Assembly: GCF_001449115.1 (NCBI RefSeq) | Contig: NZ_LAIJ01000009.1 | Location: 806,001-870,000 of the forward strand | From: Occallatibacter gabretensis | GTDB lineage: Bacteria; Acidobacteriota; Terriglobia; Terriglobales; Acidobacteriaceae | Reading direction: 5' to 3' | Length of the DNA stretch: 64,000 nucleotides | In this document: one piece after another, positions 46,457 to 56,512 of the stretch | How the letters are laid out: every line of letters begins with the position of its first letter | How positions within the stretch are numbered: position 1 is the first letter of the stretch | Program-made: the position numbers and the translations under genes | Notes under the pieces: model-generated | Databases searched by the model: none | Told to the model about the DNA's origin: nothing | What the model saw: the letters and a program-made list of their open reading frames with translations, nothing else

Positions 46457-47287
46457 ATGCGCTATTCCCGCTTCCGCCTCAACAACACCACCCTCTACGG
46501 CGCCGTTGAAGACCGCAATAACGAGCCTTGGATTACTCACCTCATCGACGCTCCAGAAGAAGATCTCGCCTTCCGCCTCGAGCACGGCAGCCGAACCCCC
46601 TCCGCACCGCTCTTCGCTCCTCTTCCGCTACGCGAAGCCGAACTCCTCCCGCCTGTCACGCCCTCCAAAATCATCTGCGTCGGCCGCAATTACCGCGACC
46701 ACGCCAAAGAGCTGGGCAATGAAGTCCCCGCCGAGCCGCTTCTCTTCTTCAAGCCGCCGTCATCTCTGCTCGCTCCCGGTGGCGTAGTCCGCATGCCCCG
46801 CGTCGCCGAGCGCATCGACTTCGAAGGCGAGCTCGCCTTCATCCTGGCTCGCCGTGTCCACAAGCTCCATGCCGGCCTGCACCCCGGTGAAGACTGGCGC
46901 TCCTGCATCCGTGGTTACCTCCTCGCCAACGACGTTACCGCCCGCGATCTGCAGAAAAAAGACGGCCAATGGACCCGCGCCAAGGGCTTCGACACTTTCT
47001 GCCCGGTCGGTCCCTGGGTCTCGGATGAAATCGACCCTCATGTGGGCGTCACCCTCGAAACTCGCGTCAACGGCGAGGTGCGCCAGCACGGCTCTACCAG
47101 CGACTTCATCTTCTCCATCCCCCATCTGCTCATCTACATCTCCGCCGTCATCACGCTTGAGCCCGGCGATCTCATCCTCACCGGAACTCCCTCCGGCGTC
47201 GGCCCGCTCCAGCCCGGCGACCGCGTCGAAGTCTCCGTCCCCGGCCTCGGCGTCCTCTCGAACACCTTCGCCGCCGAAGTGGATTAA
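46457..47287 (+). CDS. Fumarylacetoacetate hydrolase family protein
   Basis: A 276-residue cytoplasmic enzyme of the FAH fold. Metal and catalytic features are [73 protein letters not shown] and [16 protein letters not shown]. Such proteins cleave C-C bonds in acylpyruvates or 2-hydroxyhepta-dienedioate, or act as ureidoglycolate lyase or oxaloacetate decarboxylase; which applies is unclear. It is probably cotranscribed with the preceding lipoprotein gene. Confidence 0.9.
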   Translation: MRYSRFRLNNTTLYGAVEDRNNEPWITHLIDAPEEDLAFRLEHGSRTPSAPLFAPLPLREAELLPPVTPSKIICVGRNYRDHAKELGNEVPAEPLLFFKPPSSLLAPGGVVRMPRVAERIDFEGELAFILARRVHKLHAGLHPGEDWRSCIRGYLLANDVTARDLQKKDGQWTRAKGFDTFCPVGPWVSDEIDPHVGVTLETRVNGEVRQHGSTSDFIFSIPHLLIYISAVITLEPGDLILTGTPSGVGPLQPGDRVEVSVPGLGVLSNTFAAEVD

Positions 47288-47361
47288 TGCTTTCGCAAGC
47301 ATCCGTCCGCAATGCTATGCTTTCCCTCCGTAAGCGTTTTCAATTCAGGAGAACCTTCCCA

Positions 47362-48570
47362 ATGCGCCGTCTCGCTCTGTCCGTGCTCGCACTTGCCTCC
47401 TTCATCCTTCCTGCCACAACCCCCGCGCAATCCCCTGTCGCTCAAACGCCACCCATGGGCTGGAACTCCTGGAACTACTTCTTCGGCAAAGTCACCGACA
47501 AGGACATCCGCGACTCCGCCGACCAGATCGTCTCCACCGGCATGAAAGACGCCGGCTACGTCTACGTGAACATCGACGACACCTGGGAAGGCAAGCGTGA
47601 CGCCAACGGCGTCCTCCAAACCAACGAGAAATTCCCCGACATGAAGGCTCTCGCCGACTATGTCCACTCCAAAGGCCTTAAGATCGGCATCTACTCTTCG
47701 CCTGGACCCAAGACCTGCGCCGGTTACGAAGGCTCTCTCGGTCACGAAGAACAGGACGCCAAAATGTACGCCGGATGGGGCATCGACTATCTCAAGTACG
47801 ACCTCTGCAGCTTCATTCCGGCCGTCATGCAAAAGCAGGCGCCAAACGACAAGGCCGCGCAGATGCGCCTCATGATTGCCGCCTACGACAAGATGTCCAA
47901 AGCCCTCAAAGCCACAGGTCGCCCCATCGTCTTCTCACTCTGCCAGTACGGCTGGGATGCCGTCTGGGAGTGGGCTCCCGCACTCGGCGGCAACCTATGG
48001 CGCACCACCGGTGACATCCAGTCCAACTGGAACAGCATCTACACCATCCTCAGCCAGCAGGAAGGCCTGCAAAAGTACGCCGGACCGAATGGCCCCTACG
48101 GCGGCCACTGGAACGACCCCGACATGCTTGAAGTGGGCAACGGCAAGCTCTCACTCGCTGAAAACCGCTCTCATTTTTCCATGTGGGCCATGCTCTCTGC
48201 GGCTCTTCTCGCCGGCAATGACCTTCCTCACATGAAGCCGGAAATCAATGCCATCCTCACCAACCGTGACGTCATCGCCATCGATCAGGATCCTCTCGGC
48301 AAACAAGCTGATCGCGTCTACAGCGAAGGCGAAGTCGATGTGTGGAAGAAGCAGCTCTCCGGCGGAGCCATCGCCATCGCCGTCCTGAACGCCGGCAGTG
48401 ATCGCCAGTCCACCCATCCCTTCCATCTCGACACCAAAAAGCTAGGCCTGCGCGGCACAGTCAAAGGAAAAGACCTCTGGACCGGCAAAGAAATCGAGAT
48501 CAAGGACAACATGCCCATCGAGCTCAACAGCCGGGACATCCTCCTCGTCCGCATCGAGAAGCCCAAATAG
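47362..48570 (+). CDS. Alpha-galactosidase, GH27
   Basis: A 402-residue secreted glycoside hydrolase releasing terminal alpha-galactose. Signal peptide RRLALSVLALASFILPATTP, then the GH27 hallmarks TPPMGWNSWNYF, YVNIDDTWEG, the nucleophile D147 in YLKYDLCS, the acid/base D218 in WRTTGDIQ and GHWNDPDMLEVGNG in substrate binding. A small beta-sandwich domain ends the protein. The frame is open to 47287, but the ATG at 47362, behind AGGAGA, starts the signal peptide. Likely role: breakdown of plant galactosides. Confidence 0.94.
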   Translation: MRRLALSVLALASFILPATTPAQSPVAQTPPMGWNSWNYFFGKVTDKDIRDSADQIVSTGMKDAGYVYVNIDDTWEGKRDANGVLQTNEKFPDMKALADYVHSKGLKIGIYSSPGPKTCAGYEGSLGHEEQDAKMYAGWGIDYLKYDLCSFIPAVMQKQAPNDKAAQMRLMIAAYDKMSKALKATGRPIVFSLCQYGWDAVWEWAPALGGNLWRTTGDIQSNWNSIYTILSQQEGLQKYAGPNGPYGGHWNDPDMLEVGNGKLSLAENRSHFSMWAMLSAALLAGNDLPHMKPEINAILTNRDVIAIDQDPLGKQADRVYSEGEVDVWKKQLSGGAIAIAVLNAGSDRQSTHPFHLDTKKLGLRGTVKGKDLWTGKEIEIKDNMPIELNSRDILLVRIEKPK

Positions 48571-48587
48571 CCCGTGATAACCGGATG

Positions 48588-48625
48588 TCCCAGGTCCCTG
48601 TTGTTGGGACCTGGGATAGCACTCC
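48588..48625. repeat. REP-like hairpin repeat, copy 2
   Basis: A perfect 11-bp inverted repeat, TCCCAGGTCCC (48588-48598) with GGGACCTGGGA (48606-48616), runs into TAGCACTCC. Copy 1 at 11.02 kb ends GGGAAAGCACTCC and this copy GGGATAGCACTCC, so 12 of 13 bases agree after hairpins of different arm sequence. It lies between convergent alpha-galactosidase and nadD genes and may also terminate both. Confidence 0.5.
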
Positions 48626-48665
48626 AGCTCGTTTTCCGACAGCTACGCTAAAAGCTAATTCCTGA

Positions 48666-49334
48666 TCACTGATACAAGCCGTTCTTATGGATGTATCCAG
48701 CCACCGCCTCCGGCAGCGGCGAAGGCGCGCCTGCTCGCGTCTGCGCCCGAATCTGCGATGCGCTGATCGGCACATCGAGGCCTGGCAGTAGGTAAAACTC
48801 CGCCGTCTTCCCCGAGCCATTCCTCAGCGTATAGGCACGCAGCTCCCCGCGGATCGTCGCCTCAGAGAGGCTCAGGCCGGGCGGCAGAAACGCCGTCAGG
48901 TCGCCGATATCCTGTCCGGGCCGCGAAGCCACCACCAGCGAAGCCATAAACGGAATCTTCGCTGCGCCGCGCCAGTTCCTGAGCAGCGCAAATGAATCCG
49001 CCCCTAGCAGCAGAAACAGCTCCGCGCCGGGCAGATGCTCGCACAGCGCATGCATCGTGTCCAGCGTGTAATTCGGCGCTCCGTCGGCGTGCGGCGCATC
49101 CAGCAGGGAAATCTCAAACCCGCGATCGCCGGCAATCGCCAGCCGCGTCATCTCCAGCCGGTGCGCAAAGGATGCCGTCGCGCCCTTAGGCTTCAGCGGC
49201 TGCGAGCCTACCGGTGCAAACAGCACATGATCCAGCCGCAACGCCTCTTGTGCCGCTCGCGCGACAGCAAGGTGGCCAAGGTGCGGCGGATCGAAACTGC
49301 CTCCAAAAAATGCTATACGGGGGGAGGAAGGCAT
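48666..49334 (-). CDS. nadD: Nicotinate-nucleotide adenylyltransferase
   Basis: A 222-residue nucleotidyltransferase making nicotinate adenine dinucleotide from NaMN and ATP in NAD synthesis. The phosphate-binding start FFGGSFDPPHLGHLAVA (with the HxGH motif as HLGH), FLLLGADSFALLRNW and the C-terminal ISASQIRAQ (ISSTxxR-like) support this. Usual neighbours such as obgE or rsfS are absent here; it stands alone between convergent and divergent genes. Confidence 0.93.
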   Translation of the reverse strand: MPSSPRIAFFGGSFDPPHLGHLAVARAAQEALRLDHVLFAPVGSQPLKPKGATASFAHRLEMTRLAIAGDRGFEISLLDAPHADGAPNYTLDTMHALCEHLPGAELFLLLGADSFALLRNWRGAAKIPFMASLVVASRPGQDIGDLTAFLPPGLSLSEATIRGELRAYTLRNGSGKTAEFYLLPGLDVPISASQIRAQTRAGAPSPLPEAVAGYIHKNGLYQ

Positions 49335-49414
49335 AGTTTAATCGTATCGTGATCCAGTGAAATGGTTGCTTTCATGGGCGCAAATGATGGCACTGATAAA
49401 CTTGATTCAGAAGC

Positions 49415-50683
49415 ATGTTAAGCAAATGGTACGCGCGCTGGATGTATCAGTGGGAAACGCGCCTCACAACCCGCGATGAGAACCGCGTAGTTCGTCCACT
49501 CGAATGGGGATTCGACTGGATCGCTCCCTTTCTCGAGTCACACGGCCTCGCTTCCGCTGAGCTTCGTCTCACGGAGACCGATCCCGAAGCCGCAATGACT
49601 CGCATCAGTGAACTCCTCATCCGCCATAGCGATCAGTTCTTCGGTTATCAGCGGCCCACTGACTTCCGTCTCGAAGAGCGCTATCCTCAGCTCTTTCCCA
49701 CAAACGTTCGCCCTGAAACACTCGCCCAGGATGCCGAGCTCCGGCGCAAGGCCGAGAACGGCGAAATCCCGCGCGCGCAGTTCCTTCGCTTCACATCCCC
49801 GGAGCGCACGCCCTACCCGGAAAACGATCTCGTCAACGCCCGCTGGTATCCTGCTCCCGCGCACAAAGACCCCACGCGTCCCAAACAAGCCATCGTCATC
49901 CTGCCCCAGTGGAACGCCGACGCCTTCAGTCATAACGCCCTCGCCGGCATCTTCAATCGCATGGGCATCTCAGCCCTCCGGCTTTCAAAGCCCTATCACG
50001 ATATCCGCCGGCCCACCGAGCTCGAACGCTCTGATTACGCCGTTTCTTCTAATGTCGGCCGCACGCTATCCGCCTGCCGCCAGGCCGTCGTCGATATCCG
50101 ATGCTGCCTCGACTGGCTTGAAGATCAGGGCTATGAGCACTTCGGCGTTCTCGGCACCAGCCTCGGCTCCTGCTACGCATTCCTGGCCTCAGCCCACGAT
50201 CCGCGCCTGCGCGTCAACGCCTTTAACCACGCCTCCACGTCCTTCGGCGACGTCGTATGGGCGGGCCAAAGCACACGCCACATCCGTCAGGGTCTTGCAA
50301 ACGCCGGCCTCACGCAGGAGCGCCTGCGCAATCTTTGGGCCGCCGTCAGCCCTATCCACTACTACGACAAGTTCATGAGTAAAGGGTCCGCCGGTCCAGA
50401 CAAAAAAGCCTTGCTGGTCTACGCCGACTACGATCTGACATTCCCTCGCGAATATTCGCTCCAGGTCGTCGACGCCTTTGAGCGTCACGGAGTCAACTTC
50501 GAGCCCCGCGTCCTTCCCTGTGGCCACTACACCACCGGCGAAACGCCCTTCAAATACATCGACGGCTGGTATATGGGCTCATTCGTCTATCGCGCCTTCA
50601 AACAACTACGCGAACAAGGACCTGCCGTCCAGGCACCCGCACCAACGGCGCAAAAGGCACACGAAGAAGCTCTCACTCGGTAA
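49415..50683 (+). CDS. Alpha/beta hydrolase (ABHD18-like)
   Basis: A 422-residue protein with an alpha/beta-hydrolase core. The nucleophile elbow is GTSLGSCYAFLAS, an acidic residue is likely in VYADYDLTFPRE, and the His in PCGHYTTG completes the triad. The N-terminal part (WYARWMYQWETRLTTRDENR) is specific to a family of uncharacterised proteins widespread in Acidobacteria and related to eukaryotic ABHD18. Substrate unknown, probably an ester or lipid. No signal peptide. Its 3' end overlaps the convergent amidase gene by 11 bases. Confidence 0.82.
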   Translation: MLSKWYARWMYQWETRLTTRDENRVVRPLEWGFDWIAPFLESHGLASAELRLTETDPEAAMTRISELLIRHSDQFFGYQRPTDFRLEERYPQLFPTNVRPETLAQDAELRRKAENGEIPRAQFLRFTSPERTPYPENDLVNARWYPAPAHKDPTRPKQAIVILPQWNADAFSHNALAGIFNRMGISALRLSKPYHDIRRPTELERSDYAVSSNVGRTLSACRQAVVDIRCCLDWLEDQGYEHFGVLGTSLGSCYAFLASAHDPRLRVNAFNHASTSFGDVVWAGQSTRHIRQGLANAGLTQERLRNLWAAVSPIHYYDKFMSKGSAGPDKKALLVYADYDLTFPREYSLQVVDAFERHGVNFEPRVLPCGHYTTGETPFKYIDGWYMGSFVYRAFKQLREQGPAVQAPAPTAQKAHEEALTR

Positions 50684-52040
50684 ACGCCTTTGCCACCCGC
50701 AACACCGCCGCCTCGTTATACGGCGCCCCAATCACCTGCACCCCCAGCGGCAGCTTGCCGGGCTCCTTCACCGGAACCGTCACCACCGGCAGCCCCACAT
50801 ACGAGATCGGCTGCGTATACATCCCCAGGTTCGCCCGCGCCGGAATCTCCTGCCCACCAAACTCAATCGTTTTCTGCCCGATCCTGATCGCCGCGCACGG
50901 AGTCGCCGGAGCCAGCAGCACATCAAACCGTTCAAAAACCTTCCGCACCCGCTCCTGAAAAACCCTCCTGTACCGCTGCGCCTGCACGTACCACGCAGCC
51001 GGCACAAGCGCACCCGCCATCAGCCGCTCCACCACCGCCGGATCGAAATCCCCCGGCCTCGTCCGCAACCGGTCAAGGTGCAGATTCCCGCCCTCTACCG
51101 CCGTAATCAGAAATGCAGCCGTCCGCGCCAGCTCCACTCCATCCAATTCCACAATCCCGCTCGCACCAACAACCTTTGCCACCCGCTCTACCGCAGCAAA
51201 TATCTCCGGCACACCACCCCGCGCAAAGTACCCGCCCAGCACGCCAATCCTGAGCCCCTTCACACCACGCTCCAACTCACCAAAAACCGGCTCTGCCACT
51301 CGTTTCGAACAAACCGGATCTCGCGGGTCATACCCCTGAAGTACATCGAAAGCCAGGGAAACATCTCTTACCGATCTCGCAAACGGCCCCACATGATCCA
51401 GGCTCGCCGCAAACAAAAACGCCCCCGCCCGCGACACGCGCCCATACGTCGGCTTCAATCCATACACTCCGCAAAACGCCGCCGGAACCCGAATCGACCC
51501 ATTCGTATCCGATCCCAGCGCAAGCGGAACCATCCCCGCCGCAACCGCAGCAGCCGAACCACCCGATGAGCCTCCCGCCACGCGCTCCGTATCGTGCGGA
51601 TTCCGCGTCACCCCGTAGTGCGCATTCTCCGTCACAAACCCATAGGCAAACTCATCCATGTTGGTCGCACCCACTAGCACCGCACCCGCGCGCCGCAGCC
51701 TCGCCACTACCGTCGCATCCCGCTCCGCAGGCGTATTGCCGGCCAGAATCTTCGATCCCGCCAGCGTCGTCACTTCCGCAATATCAAACAGATTTTTTGC
51801 TGCAAACGGAACCCCCGCCAGCGGCCCCGCATCCTCACCCGCCGCCACACGCCTGTCCACCGCATCGGCGTCAGCCAAAGCCTCAGCCTCCAGCACCTTC
51901 GTGAAGCAGTTCAACTCCCCATCCCGCGTTCGAATCGCAGCCAGCGAAGCCTCCACCGCCTCACGCGCGCGCAGTTTTCCATCGCGCACCGCCCCGGCAA
52001 TCCCAACCGCATCCAGCGCCAGAATCTCTTCCCGCGTCAT
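50673..52040 (-). CDS. Amidase of the AtzE type
   Basis: A 455-residue amidase-signature enzyme. The Ser-cisSer-Lys triad is seen in VPFAAKNLFD (Lys), AGGSSGGSAAAVAAG (cis-Ser) and LGSDTNGSIRVPAAFCG (nucleophilic Ser region), followed by YGLKPTYGRVSRAG. It resembles AtzE, which hydrolyses 1-carboxybiuret in the cyanuric acid route, and GatA. The small AtzG-like gene immediately upstream, overlapping by 4 bases, favours an AtzE-type enzyme over tRNA amidation. AtzD and AtzH are not nearby, so the natural substrate may be another small amide. Confidence 0.88.
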   Translation of the reverse strand: MTREEILALDAVGIAGAVRDGKLRAREAVEASLAAIRTRDGELNCFTKVLEAEALADADAVDRRVAAGEDAGPLAGVPFAAKNLFDIAEVTTLAGSKILAGNTPAERDATVVARLRRAGAVLVGATNMDEFAYGFVTENAHYGVTRNPHDTERVAGGSSGGSAAAVAAGMVPLALGSDTNGSIRVPAAFCGVYGLKPTYGRVSRAGAFLFAASLDHVGPFARSVRDVSLAFDVLQGYDPRDPVCSKRVAEPVFGELERGVKGLRIGVLGGYFARGGVPEIFAAVERVAKVVGASGIVELDGVELARTAAFLITAVEGGNLHLDRLRTRPGDFDPAVVERLMAGALVPAAWYVQAQRYRRVFQERVRKVFERFDVLLAPATPCAAIRIGQKTIEFGGQEIPARANLGMYTQPISYVGLPVVTVPVKEPGKLPLGVQVIGAPYNEAAVLRVAKAFTE

Positions 52041-52240
52041 GGCTCAAACACCTTGGCCTCAAACACCTCAGGCTCAAAAACAGGCGCAGACTCCACATCA
52101 TCCGGAATCACAACAGCCATCAGCGGCCTCGCCATCTCCCGCATCCGCTCCAGATGCGCCCGCACTCCCTCGATATTCTCCTCCGGAATCGCCAACCCCA
52201 CCATCTCTGCCGCATGCTCCGCAAATGCGCTCATATCCAA
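52037..52240 (-). CDS. AtzG-like small subunit (DUF4089)
   Basis: A 67-residue helical protein. The segment AEHAAEMVGLAIPEENIEGVRAHLERM matches the short DUF4089/AtzG family, structurally like GatC, which wraps around and stabilises the AtzE amidase. The acidic C terminus contains a repeated EPEVFEAKVFEP. The stop overlaps the amidase start (ATGA), which fits a two-subunit complex. Confidence 0.8.
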   Translation of the reverse strand: MDMSAFAEHAAEMVGLAIPEENIEGVRAHLERMREMARPLMAVVIPDDVESAPVFEPEVFEAKVFEP

Positions 52241-52302
52241 ATTTTCACCGCCCTTCGCAACGAGCCATCCTCATCGAATTTTGCCATTTTGGGTAATAAG
52301 AC

Positions 52303-54294
52303 CTACATCGAGCCCGCAAGTGCCACGCTCAGACTCTGCCAATTGAGCGTTATGACTGTAATGTCGTCTTCCTGGCCAAACTGGCGTGCTCTCGCGGCGA
52401 TTTCCGAGGCCGGTAGGCGGCTGATTTCACAGGTACGCTCAAAACCAAATAGCTCGCCGTCGGATGAGCGTGCTTCCACAACGCCATCCGATAGCAGAGT
52501 CAGGCGCGCCTGTTCAGGCAGGACAATGGTTTGCTGGGTATAGCTGACGCCGGAGACCAGGCCGAGCGGCAGGCCATCCTCAACATCGACCTCGACGCCA
52601 TCCAGATACGGGGCCGGGTGCCCGGCATCGGCGATGACAGCTTCGCCACTCTCCTTGATCACAAGGCAAAGGCAAGTAACAAAGCCAGGGTGTTCTGTGC
52701 GGAGCAGCACCTGATTGAGGCGTTCGAGCGCGGCGGCTGGCTCAATGCCTTCGTCGGCCAGGGAGCGCAACGCACCCACCGCAACCGCTCCGAGCATCGC
52801 CGCTTGCAGTCCTTTTCCGCTTACATCGCCAATGGCAACGAAGATGGAGCCATCGGGCCGGGGAAGAATCTGGCAGAAGTCGCCTCCCACTTCTTCGGCG
52901 GCATGGTAGGCGATCTCCGTGTGCACTCCGCCAAGGGTGGGCACATGGGTTGGAACCAGACGGTTCTGGATGTCGTGCGCGGCCTTGAGCGCAGCCGCGA
53001 GCCGCTGCTGTTCCCGACTGGTGCGGGCAAAACGATAAACGAGCACTGCCAGCAGTCCAAACAGCGAGATTACATGGCCGATTTCCTGCAGGTTTACTTG
53101 AAAAGGCTGATGAAGGATGACGTAGTGTCGCGGAATGATCTTGAGAGCAAAGGGAACGTCCAGATCGTAGAGCGCGGCGCCGAGGTTGTTCAAAACCGTG
53201 GATAGACCGTCGATGATGAAAGGAAAGAAGAGAAGTCTTGCATAGAGATTTCCGGCGCGCCATCCGCGAATTAAATACGCGGCAAGGATCAGCGACAGCG
53301 TAATGTTCGAGAGGCAATAGCCGATATCGCCCCACTTCAGTGAAATGTGGTGCGTCAAAACCAGGATGATGGAGAGATCGGCCAGCATCACCATTGCGAC
53401 TGGCGCGATGGTGAGCTTCCATCTGCGCGGGTAGATAGCGGCCACAATAAAAAATGCGTAGCTAACCCCTGTAAGCACATCTAGCAGAATCGAGAAATAG
53501 GTATAGAAGTAGAGGTCCCATGCCTGGTGCGCGGAGATGAGATCAAGAGGAAAGAAACAAGCATCCACAAGGAGAAAACAAGCGAACCAGAGATAGAAAC
53601 GCTCACGCGTGAGCCAGAAGAGCAGAGCCGCTGCCGCGCCCACTATGAGAATCACGATGTCGGCTGTATAGAGATTGCCGGACGACAACAGATCGGCAGC
53701 TTTCCTGGTTTCAAAATGATTCAGCACCACCTCCGGAGTTCCGGCGTAGACCTCTCCATACAGAATGCTCGCGCGGGTGCCGGCAGTCGCCGGGTCCTGC
53801 CATAAGCGAATGGCAACGGAGATCTCTTTCGGGTTGGCGCCAGAATTAACTGGAAGAGTGAAGACGCGGGGTGCACCGATCACATTGCGAGCCGGGCCCG
53901 GCGGCAAAGTGCCCAGCTGAGCGACCTGTACTCCGTCACAGAAAAGCTGGAAGCTCTTTTCAACATCTGGAAGCTCCAGAACCAGCGATTGAGTATGAGC
54001 AGGAGCGACGAGATGAAAACGAAACCACGCGAGTTCTGCCCTCGCGGGGTAACCCTGCTTCGTCCAACCCTCTCCGGGGTGCAGGATCGGCCAACTTGAA
54101 TCGTCCAGGCCCGGCTGCGCCCATTGTGGATCGTCACCCAGGTGGAAACGCCAGGCTGAATCAACTCTGGCGATCGGGAGCCGCGAAGCATCCAGATCGA
54201 ATCTCTGCGCAAGCGCTTCTCGAGCGTATGCCCCTGTAAAGATGAAAACCGCAGCGAGCAAAAAAATGCCTGGCATACGGATTGCAATGCGCAT
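52303..54294 (-). CDS. Membrane-bound SpoIIE/PP2C-family phosphatase
   Basis: A 663-residue signalling protein. After a signal peptide comes a periplasmic beta-sandwich-like region (WRFHLGDDPQWAQPGLDDSSW). Then come about seven membrane helices (LSSGNLYTADIVILIVGAAA onward) and a C-terminal PP2C/SpoIIE phosphatase domain: EEVGGDFCQILPRPDGS and FVAIGDVSGKGLQAAMLGA with metal Asp residues, and GQEDDITVITL. Such RsbU-like proteins dephosphorylate anti-anti-sigma factors in response to an outside signal. No partner switch genes are adjacent, so the target is unknown. Confidence 0.9.
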   Translation of the reverse strand: MRIAIRMPGIFLLAAVFIFTGAYAREALAQRFDLDASRLPIARVDSAWRFHLGDDPQWAQPGLDDSSWPILHPGEGWTKQGYPARAELAWFRFHLVAPAHTQSLVLELPDVEKSFQLFCDGVQVAQLGTLPPGPARNVIGAPRVFTLPVNSGANPKEISVAIRLWQDPATAGTRASILYGEVYAGTPEVVLNHFETRKAADLLSSGNLYTADIVILIVGAAAALLFWLTRERFYLWFACFLLVDACFFPLDLISAHQAWDLYFYTYFSILLDVLTGVSYAFFIVAAIYPRRWKLTIAPVAMVMLADLSIILVLTHHISLKWGDIGYCLSNITLSLILAAYLIRGWRAGNLYARLLFFPFIIDGLSTVLNNLGAALYDLDVPFALKIIPRHYVILHQPFQVNLQEIGHVISLFGLLAVLVYRFARTSREQQRLAAALKAAHDIQNRLVPTHVPTLGGVHTEIAYHAAEEVGGDFCQILPRPDGSIFVAIGDVSGKGLQAAMLGAVAVGALRSLADEGIEPAAALERLNQVLLRTEHPGFVTCLCLVIKESGEAVIADAGHPAPYLDGVEVDVEDGLPLGLVSGVSYTQQTIVLPEQARLTLLSDGVVEARSSDGELFGFERTCEISRLPASEIAARARQFGQEDDITVITLNWQSLSVALAGSM

Positions 54295-54528
54295 GGCGAT
54301 CTCCGGTCTTGGGAATCTCAGAATTGTAGCTGTCCGACGCGGTCACCTCTCAGTCAAATCGACAGACAAACAAGGCCACGCACTCTTCCAGTGAGCTCTG
54401 AGCGCATCGAGCAGTAAATTGGAGAGCTAGATGGTCTATCGGAGAATCTTACGAAGCGCGCTCGCCCGCGTGAAGCTGGCGCAGGCGCGTTTACAATCAT
54501 GAAAGTGCAGGGGCGCCCGAGCATCGCC

Positions 54529-54604
<76 letters not shown>

Positions 54605-54633
54605 ATTTCCGCAGAATCAACCAGCATAAAAGC

Positions 54634-54667
54634 AAGAGGGCGAGGCCAAAGCCTCGCCCTCTTTCAC
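54634..54667. terminator. Bidirectional terminator after the tRNA
   Basis: A perfect 13-bp stem (54634-54646 with 54651-54663) has a four-base loop, with a T-run on the plus side (CTTTC) and TTGCTTTTA on the minus side. It separates the tRNA from the convergent M28 peptidase gene and can serve both. Confidence 0.8.
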
Positions 54668-54682
54668 TGCCTCTGCTTTTCC

Positions 54683-56314
54683 CTACTTAGCCAATGGCGC
54701 AGGCGTATCAATGCGCGGCAGCATCTCTGCGCGCGTAGCAGCGTTGTAAGCAAACCATGCTTCAATCAAAGCTCCCTGCATCACATCACCCTTCTGTACG
54801 CGGTCATACAGGTCCATGTTGGAATGATGCGTCCGCGTCCCATACTCCAACGGATCCTGCATGAAGCCAATGCCATTCAGTCCGATGTAAGAAAAGCTGG
54901 TAGAGTCCGTGCCTCCGGGTTGCAAGGTAGGCCCAGCCGTCAGGCCCACCACCCCGTCGATGCCTAGATCCTTGATCGGCGCAATCCACGACTGGAAGAT
55001 CGCCGCCATCTGTGCATTACCCAGCGCCGACACAGCCCGAAACTTTCCCGAGCCCGAATCATCATTGAAGTACACATCCAGCTTGTCGTACTCCGGAGTC
55101 TTCTTCATCGTGTCGCGCGGAGCAAAATGCTGCTGCACATACGCCAGTGAGCCGTAAAGTCCCTCTTCTTCGCCGCCCCACAGGGCCACGCGAACAGTGC
55201 GAGCCATCGGCTTATGCAGCGTGGCCAGAACGCGCACCGCTTCCATCGCCACAGCCGAGCCCGTGCCATTATCCGTAGCTCCCGTGCCGCCCTGCCAGCT
55301 GTCAAAGTGGCCACCAACCATCACAACCTCATCCGCTTTGCTCGTGCCGGGAATCTCACCCACCACATTGAATCCCATCTCGTCATCCTTCTGATATTCC
55401 GTTTCGATATCAAAAGTCAGCTTCGGCGTAATACCGTGTTGCAACAAGCGGCAAATGCGGTTGTACTGCTCTGGCGTAATCGCTGCCATCGGCGGCCCAA
55501 CCGGATCCTTAGGGTCCTGTGATCCCCCAAAACTCGCAAAGACCGTACCGCCGTCGCCGTTGTAGCCCGGTGTCAGCGCCACTGCAACACCCTCTTCTTT
55601 CAAAAACGCATTCACCTTATTGCGCAGAATGCGCCCACTGGGTGCCGCAGTGGTAAGTGTCATCGGCGTAAACTCACCCGGCAGCGGCGCAGGCGCAGCC
55701 CCCGGCCTGGGACCAAATCCCATACGCGACGGATCAGGCGTCTTGGCGCGTTCTTCAATCTCCGCATCCGTCAGCCGATGCGCCTCTGCTTCCGTATGCA
55801 TCGCAAGCTCGCGCGGATCAAATATCAGCACAATCTTGCCCTTCAACTTGCCCTTGTATTTCGCAAAGTCCGCCTCAGAGTGCAGCGGCGCCAGCACAGC
55901 CTCAGCCGTGACAGGTCCATTCGTCCCCGGCGTCCAGGCCAGCGGAAACCCAATCAGCGAAGCATAGGCAGGCGATTCCAGCGCACCATAGTATTTCTTG
56001 ATCTGCCACCCATCGCCAAACGGACCCCACTTCTCCAGATGCACATTCTGCAACCCCCACGTCTTCAACTGCTGCATGGCCCATTCCGCCGCAGCACGAT
56101 GATTCCGGCTGCTGGTGATGCGCGGCCCATACACCTCAGAGATATAGAAGAGATTCTCCATCACCTGCGAATGCTGGAAAGCCTCATTCTTTATCTGTGT
56201 CAGCGCGCCAAGATCGACCTTGTCGCCATCCTGTTGCTGTGCAGTCACGGCGGAGGTAAATAAAAGGCTCATAGCGCAAGCGGCAGCAGCCAGCCTGAAG
56301 TGGAGCAGATTCAC
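54683..56314 (-). CDS. M28-family zinc metallopeptidase with PA domain
   Basis: A 543-residue secreted aminopeptidase/carboxypeptidase-like protein. Signal peptide LAAAACAMSLLFTSAVTAQ, a PA-type insertion (YKGKLKGKIVLIFD), then the M28 zinc sites: GGHFDSWQGGTGATDNGTG (His and bridging Asp), GGEEEGLYGS (catalytic Glu pair), YFNDDSGSG and a His in RTHHSNMDLYDRV. The frame is open to 56461, but GTG 56314 with GAGGGAGA upstream places the signal peptide at the N terminus. Likely digests peptides outside the cytoplasm. Confidence 0.92.
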   Translation of the reverse strand: MNLLHFRLAAAACAMSLLFTSAVTAQQQDGDKVDLGALTQIKNEAFQHSQVMENLFYISEVYGPRITSSRNHRAAAEWAMQQLKTWGLQNVHLEKWGPFGDGWQIKKYYGALESPAYASLIGFPLAWTPGTNGPVTAEAVLAPLHSEADFAKYKGKLKGKIVLIFDPRELAMHTEAEAHRLTDAEIEERAKTPDPSRMGFGPRPGAAPAPLPGEFTPMTLTTAAPSGRILRNKVNAFLKEEGVAVALTPGYNGDGGTVFASFGGSQDPKDPVGPPMAAITPEQYNRICRLLQHGITPKLTFDIETEYQKDDEMGFNVVGEIPGTSKADEVVMVGGHFDSWQGGTGATDNGTGSAVAMEAVRVLATLHKPMARTVRVALWGGEEEGLYGSLAYVQQHFAPRDTMKKTPEYDKLDVYFNDDSGSGKFRAVSALGNAQMAAIFQSWIAPIKDLGIDGVVGLTAGPTLQPGGTDSTSFSYIGLNGIGFMQDPLEYGTRTHHSNMDLYDRVQKGDVMQGALIEAWFAYNAATRAEMLPRIDTPAPLAK

Positions 56315-56512
56315 GATATTCTCCCTCTCAAAATAAAGTTGGATCGGAAACTCATTGCAGATAAGCAACGACCTGACCAGCTCTTCGCAGAGCAGGCGAT
56401 TCAAAGACACTTTCAATCTGCGAGATGGAACAACACTATTGAAATCGCGTTCCCAGCGCAACTCGAAGTATAGGAAGCCGTGATAATTACGCCCTTAAGC
56501 TAAACTATTTTT

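Noticed and set aside
50478..51569. 363-codon plus-strand frame
   Set aside because: Antisense of the amidase; Arg/His/Pro-rich shadow.
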